This document shows positions 1 to 10,927 of a stretch of DNA of 64,000 nt, piece by piece. Numbering within the stretch: the stretch's first letter is position 1; each line of letters starts with the position of its first letter. Location: assembly GCA_050084985.1 (NCBI GenBank), contig JBITNC010000002.1, positions 24,862,001-24,926,000 on the forward strand, given 5' to 3'. The DNA comes from Nageia nagi. Its lineage: Eukaryota > Pinophyta. The notes beneath the pieces are model-generated. The model did not search any database. It saw nothing but the letters and a program-made list of their open reading frames with translations, and had not been told where the DNA came from. The position numbers were made by a program, and so were the translations under genes.

Positions 1-1250
1 CTATAAGGGTTGATGATCTGTATGTATTATTGTCTCTTTACCTACCAAATAGTGTTTCTATTTTTTCACACTTTGAACTAATGCAAATAACTCTTTATCA
101 TAAGTGGGATAGTTTCTTACCGCACTATTAAACATTTTTGAGTGATAATAAGACAAATGTATTTCTTGTAGCAAACTGCACTGTATCAATTTCAATTTTA
201 AAAGATTTTTGAAGATTAGGCAAAGCAAGCACTAGAGCATTATTGATTTTTCTTTTAAGAAAATCAAAAGCATGTTATTCTTTTCCTCCCCACTGAATCC
301 CATGATTCTTCCCTCTAATAGCATGTAGTGGAGAAGCCATAAAAGAAAAATTAGTAATAAACTTACATAAATATTGCACAACCCAAGAAAACTCCATATT
401 TCTATCACATTAGTGGGAGTAGGCCAGTTCACCATAGCCTCTACTTTGGCAAGATTTATCTTCAATTGGCCTTCACCTACAATGCGGCCTAGATAAATTA
501 AGCTTTTCCTCACACTCACACTTAGATATTTTCAAAAAGAGTTTAGCTTCCCTTAAAACTTCAAATACTTTATGAATGTGCACCACATGATCATTCCAAT
601 CATTTTTGTAAATGAGAATATCATCAAGATACACAATAACAAATCATCAATAAAAGGTCTCAACACCTCATTCATCACTCTCATAAAAGTAGTAGGAGCA
701 TTGCATAAATCAAATGGTAAAACCAACCACTCAAACAATCCTTATTTAGTTTTAAAATTAGTTTTCCAAACATCCTCTTCTTTAACTTGTAATTGATAAT
801 AACCACTCCTAAAATCAAGTTTTGTAAAGAATTTAGCTTTTTGCAATTGGTCAATTAAATCATCAATACATGGCAATGTATATCAATTTTTAACCATGAT
901 TTTCTTTAATGCCTTGTAATCCATACACATTCGCTAAGTTCCAAGTTTCTTTAGAATTATAATAATAGGGTAACAACATGGTGATATGCTTGGTATAATG
1001 ACTCCTTGATCTAATAATTCCTTAACTTGTTTCTTAATTTATTTACTTTCCATGATATAATGTCTATATAAGCCAATATTATGAAGTGCTACATCAGGTT
1101 GATACAATTGAATTTGGTGTTGTATATCTCTTTTAGGTGGAAGTTCTTTAGGTATTTGAAATAAATACTTAATTTTAGAAATTACCTCTTTAACTTCTTC
1201 TTTGTATCAAGGTTCACATTCATCAATAGATTTAATGATTTCCACTTCAT
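1..1250 (-). pseudogene. pol: gypsy reverse transcriptase and RNase H (pseudogene)
   Basis: On the minus strand the RT begins near 1250 and passes a conserved start (LLDQGVI, near 1030). It then reads [34 protein letters not shown] (about 740-690) and VLRPFIDD. One base appears to be lost just before the YLDD-type catalytic site, so the catalytic motif falls into another frame (about 610-640). The thumb and connection follow with YLGRIVGEGQLKI and FLGL (about 520-420). RNase H continues to the window edge with YPTYDKELFAL-like and HTDHQPL-like residues near bases 130-10. Stops occur throughout. In a live element this enzyme copies the RNA in cytoplasmic particles; this copy cannot. Confidence 0.85.
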
Positions 1251-1308
1251 TTTGAGATCTCACCATTGCAAGTGCAAACATTTATCATGTATTAATAAGT
1301 CTCTTTGA

Positions 1309-1779
1309 TTATCCTATAGTAATCAAAGGAATATTCTTTTTCTTATTTTTATAAGCACTAACCATATATTCAATTCCATATTTAATGAGTCTATATTTAT
1401 TTTCCTTTCTACAAAATAAAGCATCTCTATCCCATACATAAGGACTTCTAAGCACAATCCCACAAATATCCAAAGGAACAACATCAAGTAAAACTTCATC
1501 AATGAAATCCTTATTAATTCCAAACTTCAATTTGCATTGTTGAGTTACCTCTAACTTGGACTTTTTATGAACCCATACCAATGGATATGGGTGTGGATGT
1601 GGTTGAGTAGTGAGTGCAAGTGATCTAAGATATTTCTTAGCAATCAAGTTAGCTTGTGAACCAGGATCAAACAATGTATCAATCTTTGTTTTCTTAGCTT
1701 GTACTTTGACATGAAAAAGTTCAATTTTCTTCTTTTCCTCATCTTCTTTAGGTTTATTATGCAACACCATACATGTCAT
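1309..1779 (-). pseudogene. gypsy aspartic protease region
   Basis: This is a 156-codon open stretch on the minus strand. Residues about 33-45 read DTLFDPGSQANLI, matching the retropepsin active-site pattern D-[ST]-G-[SA]-x-N-[LF]-I, but the catalytic DTG/DSG is replaced by DPG. Downstream LDVVPLDICGIVLRSPY resembles the second half of gypsy proteases (DV-LD-CDVILG-PY-W-R). The family cuts the polyprotein inside the particle. This copy has lost the normal active-site residue next to the Asp. It lies between the zinc knuckle of gag and the RT, as expected. Confidence 0.75.
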
Positions 1780-2911
1780 TTTCTCATCTATATCATAACC
1801 ATATTCTATTTCTTTTGCAATAATATTCTCTTATTTTTTTCCCTTTATATATAGGGCATAATTTAGGATGCAATTTCCAACATTTAGCCTTTAAATGACC
1901 TTCTTTCTTACAATGAATGCATATATCTTTGGATTTTACTTTTTGTACCATAGATGTAATTTTCTTTTTGTCTTTCCCATTTTATTTATTCTTTTTAGAA
2001 TTATTATTAATAGAAGCATTTTTCTTTTTTCCATCCTTTACAAATTTCCCTTTTTCTTCTAAGTGTGTTGCTTGAACACAAAATTTATCCAATTCAGTTG
2101 GATCAAATATCAATAATGTATGCTTCAAATAATTGTACAAACCATCAATAATGTATGCTTCAAATAATTGTACAAACCATCAATAATGTATGCTTCAAAT
2201 AATTGTACAAACCATCAATGTATCTAGCATTATAGCTCTTTTTCAAAACTCTATAGTGTATTCTTGCACACTTTGTCCTTTGCCTTGATGAAAACTTTTC
2301 CATTCCATGACCATTTTTGATGATAGCCTAATCGATAAAATTGATCTCTAAGCAATTGTACAAAATGAGTCTAAGAAGAAACACAAGTATTAAGTGATTC
2401 ATTCTCACTTTGTAAACAAATTTCCCACCAAAAACATGCATCACCACTCATTTTAAGAGTTCCCAATTGAATTTTATGCTCATCCCTTACAATATGTTGT
2501 ATTCTACAATATACTTCAATTTGCTTTATCTAATGGTTTAACTTTTTTAGCATTTACTTCACTAGTAAATGTAGGCAAATCAAATTTAACTTCTAATTTT
2601 AAAGGAGAAATTCCAAAAAGATTATTTGTACTCTCATTGTTCAATTTGTTACCTTCACTTGTTTCACCTTTAGTTTTCTTGTATTGTTGCTCTTGAAAAT
2701 GTTAAAATTGTAGAGACATCTTTTGAAACATTGTTGAGAGACCAGCAATTTGCTTGTCCAAATTAGTTCCACCTTCATTGGCCATATTTGTAAACTCTCT
2801 TTTCTTACTCAACCAACTCCTAAATCTAGTTTTTGGATCACCTTTCACAATATCCCCTTCTCCTCTCTTTCTTTGTGACCTGGTATTCATGCAAGAATAA
2901 TTCCAAAACAC
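1780..2911 (-). pseudogene. gag: gypsy gag (capsid and zinc knuckle), broken
   Basis: The minus-strand start is MNTRSQRKRGEGD at 2882, a start commonly seen in plant gypsy gag proteins. The capsid-like region includes FDLPTFTSEVNAKKLNHW-like residues (about 2590-2520) and LGTLKMSGDACFWWEI (about 2470-2420). A zinc knuckle, CIHC-KKEGH-LKAKC, lies at 1880-1921 and keeps C-x2-C-x4-H-x4-C. Stops and shifts break the frame. One of them is a triplicated 35-bp segment (2111-2215), whose two extra copies add 70 bases. The role in the family is particle assembly and RNA binding. Confidence 0.75.
2111..2215. repeat. Tandem triplication, 35-bp unit, three identical copies
   Basis: Three back-to-back 35-bp copies, each starting caataatgtatgcttcaaat, lie at 2111, 2146 and 2181. 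They are identical, so the event is recent compared with the decay of the surrounding gag. Thirty-five is not a multiple of three, so the expansion shifts the gag frame. Confidence 0.95.
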
Positions 2912-2960
2912 CCAAAAATAATCTCATAAAAATATAGGTTAAATCCCAAACAATCAACTG

Positions 2961-2972
2961 CTTTGATACCTA
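2961..2972 (-). other. Primer binding site, initiator-Met tRNA type (degenerate)
   Basis: The minus strand reads AGGTATCAAAG, close to the usual plant LTR primer site TGGTATCAGAGC. It sits 3-4 bases inside the LTR edge at 2976 and upstream of gag on the same strand, exactly where the site belongs. Confidence 0.75.
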
Positions 2973-2975
2973 TAA

Positions 2976-4113
2976 TGATCCATAATATAAAAAATTAAAA
3001 ATTTACTTCAATACTTTCCTAGGATCATTTCACACTTAATTATTTGAAAATGAAATTTTCAGAGAATTAAAATGCAAAACTAGAGAAGAGCAATATTCAC
3101 AACCACATAGAGACAAGACAATTTACCTTGGTTCACCGAGTGTGGGCTACATATAACAACAAAAGCTCTCTTCAATTAGTGGGTGGAATAATGTACAGTG
3201 ACCTCCATAATCCTCCAACACCCCTTCTCACATTCACATACTCAATACAACTTTGAAAAACATAGAATAATAAACTCAACTCTCCAAAATTTACTTCCAC
3301 CTAAACACATCCAAATTGTCCCTTTTTATAGTAAAATTTGGGCTCAATTTTGGAGTGTTTTACATCTAATAAGTAACTACAAAAATACTATTTCTAAATA
3401 CCCATTTGGCTCATCTATCTTTAGTTAAAATTTGGGCTTAAATGGTTGAGCCAATCTCCAAATATGAGCCTCTGAAAATAAAAATAACTACTCTTTTGTT
3501 TGTACATACTTGCAAAATAGCTTCAACCCAATTTTAGGAGAAAAAACTAATTAAAAATAAGACTACACCTTTGAAAAATCCAAATACATGCAAAAATCAC
3601 TTTAATAGGAAGATCCAATCAAAGTGTGCCACTTGGCACCATGAAATGGTCATCCAAGGTGGCTAGGAAAGTCAACTCCAAGTGACTGGTGATGTGGTCA
3701 AGGTGATCAAATGTCTTTGTTAGGTGGTCAATAGGATGGTGACTACATGTGGATCCAATATGGTTGGCTTTTAGGCCAACCCCACACTCCTCCCCATAAT
3801 CTCCATGCAAAATTAGCGACCTCTTCCATGCTATCATGTGGTGGGTCCACCCATTGAAACTTGCCGCCTAGATTTTGGGTTTTTAAATATTTAATTTTTT
3901 TTCTTTCCTTTTGATTTTTTTTTTTTTTGAAAAATACATCAAAATTTAAAACACCATAACTCTCACAAATGGAGTTGGATTCTCAATCCAAAAGAAGCAT
4001 CAAAAAGCTAACGATGAACTAAACACACTGAATATGAAATTACTAAATACTGAGAGAATCCAAATTTTGGATCAAGTAGACCCTAAAAAACTATTTTTAT
4101 TCTACTTGCAACA
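2976..4113 (-). mobile_element. 5' LTR of the gypsy element at 1-4113 (outer edge uncertain)
   Basis: The inner edge is clear: the minus strand ends ...ATGGATCA a few bases before the primer site. For the outer edge I chose the minus-strand TGTTGCAAG at 4113, because LTRs begin TG. The matching 3' LTR is outside the window, so the length (about 1.14 kb) cannot be confirmed. The interior is AT-rich with no reading frame of note. Confidence 0.45.
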
Positions 4114-4526
4114 CCTTGCCTAAGAATGGTGTTAATTTCTTTTTTTCTTTTTTTAGAATTTTTGATGTTATTTATGACTATATTTCTAACATAAAGTGCA
4201 TCTAATTTGAACTTAATATAATGCTATTTTTGACTTAATCTAACACTATTTTTAATGCAATATGATGTAATTTTCAATTTTTTTTTTAATTTTAAAAAAT
4301 AAGAGACAAATCAAGTGCACATCGATGCAAAATACACATCAATTATCAATTTTTGACTTAATTGAATGGTTGATGCTATTCTCATCAATTTCCCATCAAA
4401 ATGGCACTCTTTAGATTGATATCTCTCACACAACTTTGTCAAGATAGGTAGTTAAAGGATGTAATGTACATTTTGCTTAATACAAATATAGATACATAAA
4501 ACTATTTATGCTCTTCAACATATCTT

Positions 4527-4990
4527 GAAATATTGCAAACTTGCATCACCAATAATTCCCTTCCTGATAGTAAGCTCCTTCATTCACCCATTAATCACAT
4601 CAAACTTAAATTTGACCTACCCATGGACAAAATTTTGCAATACACACTTATCCATGTGTATGTCAACTATAGAAGTTTGGTAGATGCCCAAATAGTTTTT
4701 AATTATATGACTGTATGAGATGTCTTCTCATGGAATATGATAATTTTAGGTTACTAAAGATATAGATTTCCTCAACAGGCATTGATATTATTTCACCAAA
4801 TGCAACAAATAATAGTATTAGTCCAACCAGGTCAAATCACCTTTCTCTACATCCTTAAAGAATACACCAAACTAGGAGACTTGCAATAGGATTTATACAT
4901 ATATCAAAGACTCTTTAAAAGTGGATTTCTTTAAGATGTTATAGTTGTGAATGCCTTGGTAAAACTGTAAGCAAAATGTGAAAGTGTAGA
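4527..4990 (+). pseudogene. Pentatricopeptide repeat (PPR) protein fragment
   Basis: The plus-strand translation shows PLS-type PPR repeats: LPDSKLLHSPI, then TLIHVYVNYRSLVDAQIVF (canonical LIxMYxKCGSLxDARxVFDxM), then DVFSWNM, a QALILFHQMQ-like stretch, a KLGDLQQ-like stretch and VNALVKL with an AKCESVEK-like end. In plants these proteins bind organelle RNA for editing or splicing. Only about 150 residues remain, with in-frame stops (for example near 4718 and 4888) and no start, transit peptide or C-terminal E/DYW domain. It is therefore a captured or decayed fragment. Its position inside a CACTA-like element suggests transposon capture. Confidence 0.8.
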
Positions 4991-5051
4991 GAAGGAACAT
5001 GAATTATTTAACTAGTATCAACACTATTTTCTGAATTGCATAAGAAATAAC

Positions 5052-5250
5052 ATTATATTTCCAACATAAATTATGACTCAAAGTGTCTCTATTTCTAACT
5101 CCAATTTTGATTCAAAGTGCCTCTATTTATGATGAAAATTTTGACTCAAAGTGTCTCTATTTTTTATGCAAAATCCAATTCAAAGTGCCTCTATTTATGA
5201 TGTAAATTTTAACTCAAAGTGTCTTTATTGCTAACATAAATTCAGATGCA
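5052..5250. repeat. 34-bp minisatellite, about 5.5 units
   Basis: Full units start at 5075, 5109, 5143, 5177 and 5211, each beginning ga(c/t)tcaaagtg(t/c)ctctatt. A partial unit precedes them from 5052. Alternate units resemble each other more than neighbours do (tgtctc then tgcctc), hinting at a 68-bp higher-order unit. Position and composition fit subterminal repeats of the CACTA-like element. Confidence 0.85.
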
Positions 5251-5402
5251 AGTGTTTATATTTCTTATGAAAATGCTAATGCAATATCTATCATGTCATT
5301 TAGCTATAGATATGGCATCAAGCTACAGAGAAAAATTATAAAAAAAAAATATAGTAGTTTCTAATGTGCACTCAAATGAAAAATCCCCTTTATGTTGTAG
5401 TG

Positions 5403-6359
5403 AATCCAACAAAAAGATTACAATTTACCTTAATCATAAGATATCAACAACAACATTGGTAAGAATCAAAGGTTGAAAGGGCAAGTTTCTCCATGAATTC
5501 CTATCTAGAAATGATTAAATGACAATGGTTAACAATAGATCTGATTTTTTTAAAAAATTATAAAAATCAAAATAGACTCATAAAATTCAAGCTCCTTAAA
5601 TTCATGGCCAAGAAGAATAATTGGATTCTTAGTGCTCACATGTTGATGGTGTTTTTTTCCATCACTTGAATAAGATGAAGATCATTTTACTAGTTGGGAA
5701 GTGTCCCAACTTTGCACCACCTTGTATTATATTATAGTTTAGGTTTGCTTAAGTATTGTTAATTTTATATTCCCTAAAAGGAAAAATCAAAGATAAGTTA
5801 GCATTCTTAACAACTTCAATTTACAATTTGGCTATTATCCCATATAGAGCCAAGGTTGTAATTCCCAATTTTTATTTTGAAACTTCTAATATTTACATTT
5901 TTCTTAACTTCTTGACTCCTATATCCCCTTTCTAACAAGTTATTTTCTCTTCTTAATTTCCTTTTGATGTTATATAATAGTAAAGGAAACTCAATTATCA
6001 TAAAGAAACCTCAATCAGGTATCATAAGGAATTAGAATACATATCTCAACTAAGTAAAAAAATTTATGTTTAAAGTATTAAAACTTTTCTCTAAGGCCTA
6101 GTATTTCCAAATGATGACATCAACATCATGCTCTAGAAACCTTGGGGATGAGATAAAACTTGGGGATAAATATTCTAATGATAATGAACTCTTTTTATGG
6201 TAACCAATATTTTTGAGTGATGATGTTAGATGATAAAAGGAAAAACCTTGGGTTCTAGATAAAATGACACTTATTTTAAAAATAAAATATCATCTATTGC
6301 TTGGGACTCTTTGTTTTAAAACCTATGATATCCATAGCTAGTAACATGTATTAATAATG
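5403..6359. other. AT-rich spacer with no recognised gene
   Basis: No domain, tRNA or LTR end was recognised on either strand. Short open stretches here (for example minus 5816-6001) have no recognisable motif and look random. Confidence 0.6.
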
Positions 6360-7600
6360 TGATGTCCCCTTTGCATTATTATCATTAATTATGGAATCAA
6401 ACATATTCCCCTTTGTAATATATTTTATTATTGCATTGTACTTTCAAATTATATCTTGGGATAGAAGACTTAATGGGTTAATGGACCCCACTATGAGCCC
6501 CAAGAGGGACATCTCCCTCCCAAGCATAGAATAGTATTTTATTATACTTGGATATCTTGATCTTGATTATATGAATTCCAAGGTATGTTTTACACTTATA
6601 TGGATGGATGAGCATTTGTATGCATGCACCAGCCTTGGGGAGACTCCTAAACTACCCATGTTGGGCCATTATGATACCTAGATCCCATGCATGGCTCATA
6701 GACCCATGTTGGGAATGCATGGCACTCCTAGATCTCCATGTTGGCATTTATGGCACTCTAGGCCTCCACATTGGCATGATTGACACCTAGGAACTCACGT
6801 TGGGCATTATGGAACCCTAGGAGGTTAACATTGGTATTAAGGAGTGGGATGATGAGTCCTAGGTGATATCCAAACATAGTTGAGTGTATAAAGAGGGATT
6901 GAAGCCTCATTTTTGGATATAACTAATTATACTATTATCTTGTAATACTATCCTATGGACACAAGTATTAGTAGCGCTAAGCAATCCCCTAGGTGCAACA
7001 TCTAAGAGGACTGTCAAGATGAGGGATTCTATATCCTACAACATTAGTGTAGCACCCTTTTCCATTTGTCAATATTCTAAGGTTGCATTTCTACCTTCAG
7101 TGGTTATTAAGATCAAAGAAGAGCTCCTTTGGTGGAGAGGATTTAGGTTTCAAGGAAGCAATATTATCCCATGGTTCTATCATCTATCTAGAAGTGATAG
7201 ACATTTAGTTGTACCCTATTTGGCTCCTTAGAGGCCAAATTCTAGCTCTATTAGCTTGATATTATATCACTTATCATTGCTTAAAATATATACAACCATT
7301 GAATATTTAGATCTCATGTTGTATTATTCTTATGTCCATTATTGCAATATTATAGTATATTTGTTCAATTATGCATGTATGAGCCAGACATTGGCATTAT
7401 GAGGGTTTGCACATTTATATTTGCTTATCTTAGCCAAAAATTAGTATCTTTTTATTATGTATACTCGTATTGGATGCCTTATCTTAGATTTTGGTAATAT
7501 TATGTTATGAATGCTTAATGTTGATACCCTAGACTAGATGTTAGGGTTTTTATAATCTAATTTGCTAATTTGCACTTGAGTTGTGTTTGGGATCCTTACA
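6360..7600 (+). mobile_element. 5' LTR of the 6360-13089 element
   Basis: It begins TGATGTCCCC and ends GATCCTTACA, and it matches 11850-13089 along its length. A TATA box (TATAAAG, 6887-6893) precedes a plausible start region. Between about 6640 and 6850 it holds five or six diverged units of roughly 30 bp built around ccatgttgggcat, related to the array at 10928-11527. Short ORFs in it are chance readings of these repeats. Confidence 0.85.
6887..6893 (+). promoter_or_regulatory. TATA box in the 5' LTR
   Basis: gagtgTATAAAGagg is conserved at the same position in the 3' LTR (12377-12383). This is the likely core promoter at the U3/R boundary. Confidence 0.55.
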
Positions 7601-7601
7601 A

Positions 7602-7613
7602 TGGTGTTAGATC
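7602..7613 (+). other. Primer binding site, iMet tRNA type (9 of 12 matches)
   Basis: TGGTGTTAGATC lies one base after the LTR end and matches TGGTATCAGAGC at nine of twelve positions. Confidence 0.7.
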
Positions 7614-7685
7614 TTGGATCTAGCCAACCTATGTATGAAACCTATAGTACATCACTATTACACCAAATCCAGCACTCATAGAGAG

Positions 7686-9340
7686 ATGGCATCTGCAAGA
7701 AAGAATGAAAAGGTACATACTAAAGAGACACCTTCTAGGGTAATCCATGAGGAGGATCATTGGCCATGGATGAATGAAGCATAAAATGAGGGATCATTTG
7801 AAGAGGAAGAAGATGCATTGAGGGAGAGATCTATGACCATTTGGAGAAGAAGTTAAAATATAGTTTGAAATTCTACACCTAAGCAAAAGTACAATGAGCT
7901 CATTTCAGTTATCAATAACATGACTAGAGTCATCACCACCATGCAAGGGTATCTAAATAGGAATATAAGAGTTTGTGAGGATCCTAATAGGTAAATTAGA
8001 TCCCCACATCCTATTCAAGATGACATAGATGAGCTGCATGAGGAGGATAGGGAGCCGAGCATGAGGATATCCCATAGTTTGAGATAATGGGAGTCTACTC
8101 ACCATGGATCTATGGGTCATCTAGAACTCACATTCTTGGGATCCCATTCACATTGAGCATCATAGGGTACTAACCCTCTCTTAAGGAGGTATTTGGAGGA
8201 GGATGTTAGCAATATGGGAGAACAACCCATTATCCCCAAGCTATCCTAGCCCATGTTTATAAAACATTCCAAGGAGGGAATAAAGAATAGGGTTCTTGGC
8301 CCATTAGAGCTAAATCAAATTTTTAAGGAGTATTCAATGTTGGATCTAGGACTGAAGAGAGATGTCAACTTCAATGGCTTCCTGGATATCCTAGGGTTGA
8401 AAGGGAGTGGTTTGCACATTTTTCACACTCCTAGAAGCTCACAAGGAGATAATAGAGACTTATAGTATGAGATAAATAAAATATAGGTATATATGTATGA
8501 TAAAAAGTGAATGACTACTAGGGCATGGTTGCATTAGCTATAGACTTACTTCACCTTGAACCCAACCATGGTGGAGGAATATGTGATCCATTTTGCATCT
8601 TTACACTTTGAGGGTGATGCCCTTGAATGATGGCAACATGGAGTAATCAGCCAGGATTACTTTTTCATCATCTCTTTTGATGAGTTTGCTAGGTGACTAG
8701 TTAAGAGGTTTAATCAAAAGAGAGCAAATGACTACTTTTGAGATCTAAAATCATTGAGGTAGCAAGGAGCAGTGGATGAATGTGTTTCAAATTTCTAAAA
8801 GGTCATAGTTATGATTCATTATATTCTTGAGAAGCATTTGACATTCCTCTTCATAGAGGGATTGATGGAGCCATTACAGGGCATGGATAAGGTATCCTCA
8901 CCTAGGAACCTTGATGACAACATCCAAGCTACATATGATCTAGAGTCAAAAATGAAATCTCTCAAGATAGAAAAAACATATAAGGGGAATACCACACAAA
9001 AGATCCTTGTTGATAAGGAGGGGCCTAGAAAGGTCAAACCCTTCACCCCACCTTGAATAAACCAATTAGATGCATCCACATGAAGAAAATTGAGCAAGGA
9101 AGGCAAGTGATTCTACTATAAGAATACTTGGAAGCTAGGGCACTATTTCCAAGGAAAGGGATAGGTGTATTACATTGAGGTATTTTTAGAGGAGTCATAT
9201 GATTTAGATCTAGATCTCAACATGGACACAGTGGATCAAGAAGCATAGAAAGTAGAGGCAACATTAGGAAGCATTAAGAGTAAAGGGCACATTAGGAAGC
9301 ATCGATAGTAGAGGGCACATTAGGAAGCATGATCACAAAA
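7686..9340 (+). pseudogene. gag: gypsy gag, broken
   Basis: The likely start is the ATG at 7686 (MASARKNEKVHTKE...), about 75 bases after the primer site. The capsid core is seen in pieces: an HFASLHFEGDALEW-like stretch near 8590-8630, then FDEFARRLVKRFNQ-like and DYF-DLKSLRQQGAVDEYVS-like residues (8680-8790). After these come EKHLTFLFIEGLMEPLQGM (8830-8890) and the PR-L-dni-aTyDLE region to about 8945. This is the Retrotrans_gag pattern of gypsy elements. Many stops (for example near 8628, 8697 and 8741) make it non-functional. No zinc knuckle was recognised; a 28-bp triplication sits where the end of gag would be. Confidence 0.8.
9251..9334. repeat. 28-bp tandem repeat, three units
   Basis: Units at 9251, 9279 and 9307 share agtagagggcacattaggaa with few differences. 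They lie at the 3' end of the gag relic, just before the nested solo LTR. Confidence 0.9.
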
Positions 9341-9744
9341 TGCAATTTTTGTTAAAGTGTAATATTCCAAAGTTGAAATATCACTACTTAGGAATTTATA
9401 TATTTTTTTATATTTTTCTATCTAGCTCAATTCAAATTGGATCTACAAATTGAACAAGAAATAGAGCTAGAAATGAATTTTATTCTTCAAGAGCTAGGAC
9501 ATCCCAAATGGACAAGTACAATACTCAAGGAAAAATACCCAAATGCTCAAGAAGGGGGACATTTACCCTCATAATGTAGATTTGGATGATATGGCCCTGT
9601 AAGTTCTTCAATTTCTTCTCCCCAATGCTAGACGAGCCTCCTCACACTGACTCTGCTGGTCTGGATCTAGGACATGCCTACTCACATTGATTTGGTAGGT
9701 TATATCTGGATCTAGAATATGGCTGCACTGGCTAGATCTAGATC

Positions 9745-9900
9745 AAGGATAGAATAGTTCCACCACACTGGCTCAAACTATTCCAGTAACTCCACCTCAC
9801 TAGCTTGAGCTACTCTAGCAACTCCACCTCATTGGCTCAAGTTACTGTCCTAGCTTAGGTAAGAACTCCTCCACTTGGCTCAAGCTCTCCCACTAAGCAA
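9745..9900. repeat. 32-bp degenerate minisatellite within the solo LTR
   Basis: Successive units read aactccacctcactagcttgag and aactccacctcattggctcaag (partial shown), spaced 32 bases apart, with weaker copies on both sides. This stretch is richer in GC than its surroundings. Confidence 0.7.
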
Positions 9901-9992
9901 GCTGGAAAGCTACAACTCCACTAGCTACTAACCCTTAGAAAGAGATAAACTCTAATGATCTTCAAGCATCCCCAAATGATGCATCCCATCTC

Positions 9993-10002
9993 CTTTTATA
10001 AC
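9993..10002 (-). promoter_or_regulatory. TATA box of the solo LTR
   Basis: The minus strand reads GCTTG-TTATAAAAGG-AGATGGG, a textbook plant TATA context for an LTR promoter. Confidence 0.55.
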
Positions 10003-10394
10003 AAGCTCTCTCATACCTTGGAATCACCCAAAGTGCAATGTCCCTCTTTTGGTGTCTTAGGATGACAAATTAAATCATCTAGGGACCCAGGAAGCCCAAC
10101 ATCCCAAAATGGTTGCTTAGAGATGCCAAATTACAAGATCAATGGCTCATAAATGCAATATCCCATTATGAGAGACTAATATTGCATTAATTACAAATAA
10201 TTGAGCCAGATTAATTAAATAAAATCCAAGGGTGAGTGCCTCAAGGGTATCTTTAGCCTTGGTTATAGAAATAAATTCAAAATATTAATAAAATACTCCT
10301 AAATTAATTTATTTTTGGTTTCTCCTCCTTTGCCATGAATGTCACACTCCAAGAGGAGAGAAAGTGGATGTTTTACAAATTTGGGGACATTACA

Positions 10395-10830
10395 ATGGGG
10401 TAAAGAAGTACCTCACTTTGAATATGGTAGGGAAGGCTAGTGGATAGGATGTGATGATCCTGATTGATCTAAGAGCATTGCATAACTTCATATATAAGAG
10501 CTTCATGGAAATAAAGAACCTAAAAACCAAAGGGTTTGAAGGATTTCAAGTTTCCAATGCCAATGGGAAGTTCACACTTATAGACAATATAGTGGAGAGG
10601 TTTGGAGTGAGGTTGTAAAGTTACATTGTAATGGATAAATTCTATGTTTATACCTTGAAAGTACACCCTCATATCATCCTAAGCATTCAATGATTATTCA
10701 ATTTGGGATACATCAACACCAATTATCAAAAAATCACCATGAGTTTTGAGATTGATGGGAAGATCCACACCATATAAGGAATTCATAATGACTTTCGATA
10801 AGTAGATAACAAGTGGATGGAGGTGATCAA
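10395..10830 (+). pseudogene. Retropepsin-like protease relic
   Basis: The plus-strand translation shows KKYLTLNMVGKASG, then VMILIDLRALHNFIYKSF (about 10450-10503), matching the gypsy protease pattern L-I-D-[ST]-G-[AS]-[ST]-H-N-F-I, with the DSG/DTG replaced by DLR. A second half (VMDKFYVYTLKVHPHIIL, 10629-10680) fits V-D-FYV-PL--DVILG. Stops at several positions and the lost active site make it inactive. It would have been continuous with gag before the solo LTR inserted. Confidence 0.7.
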
Positions 10831-10927
10831 GTGGTTCCAAGAGAAGAAGGAAGATGATAATGGGGAAACATTAGGCATGGAGAGGTCTTGGCATGAGGAG
10901 GAAAATCATAGGGAACCCTTGCATCCC

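Larger units (their letters stand above)
1..4113 (-). mobile_element. Ty3/gypsy LTR retrotransposon, 5' part (runs off the window start)
   Basis: Read on the minus strand, the order is LTR, primer binding site, gag with zinc knuckle, aspartic protease, reverse transcriptase and RNase H. Integrase and the 3' LTR must lie to the left of base 1. The gag-PR-RT-RH order, with no integrase before RT, is Ty3/gypsy and not copia. The RT entry resembles chromoviruses (HQI-LYQPD before the RT core). All domains carry stops and frameshifts, so the copy is dead. Gene order is certain. The outer LTR edge near 4113 is a best guess because the partner LTR is not in the window. Confidence 0.85.
4140..5402. 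mobile_element. CACTA-like (En/Spm) non-autonomous transposon remnant carrying a PPR fragment
   Basis: Read from the right on minus, the terminus at 5402 begins CACTACAACATAAAGGGG, very close to the CACTACAA... ends of plant CACTA transposons. Inside it lie a 34-bp repeat array (5052-5250), like CACTA subterminal repeats, and a similar diverged AT-rich motif on the left (about 4150-4265; ctaacataaagtgc). The motif AGTGCACAT appears in inverted positions near both ends (about 4314 and 5366). A PPR gene fragment lies between. I could not find a clean left CACTA terminus, so the left edge is approximate. No transposase is visible. Confidence 0.45.
9358..10394 (-). mobile_element. Nested solo LTR (minus) inside the gypsy element
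   Basis: The segment runs from TGTAATATTCC on the left to GGGGACATTACA on the right, so it has TG...CA ends in both readings. It separates gag from protease. A minus-strand TATA box (TTATAAAAGG, 9993-10002), and a minus-strand start TGTAATGTCCCC like neighbouring gypsy LTRs, set the orientation. TAAAG occurs directly left (9353-9357) and again at 10401-10405, six bases beyond the right end, so a target duplication is possible but not clean. No internal region remains, so recombination between two LTRs is the likely origin. Confidence 0.7.

Noticed and set aside
8819-9106. 95-codon minus-strand frame
   Set aside because: Antisense to the gag capsid region (LTFLFIEGL...), which carries the recognisable motif on plus.
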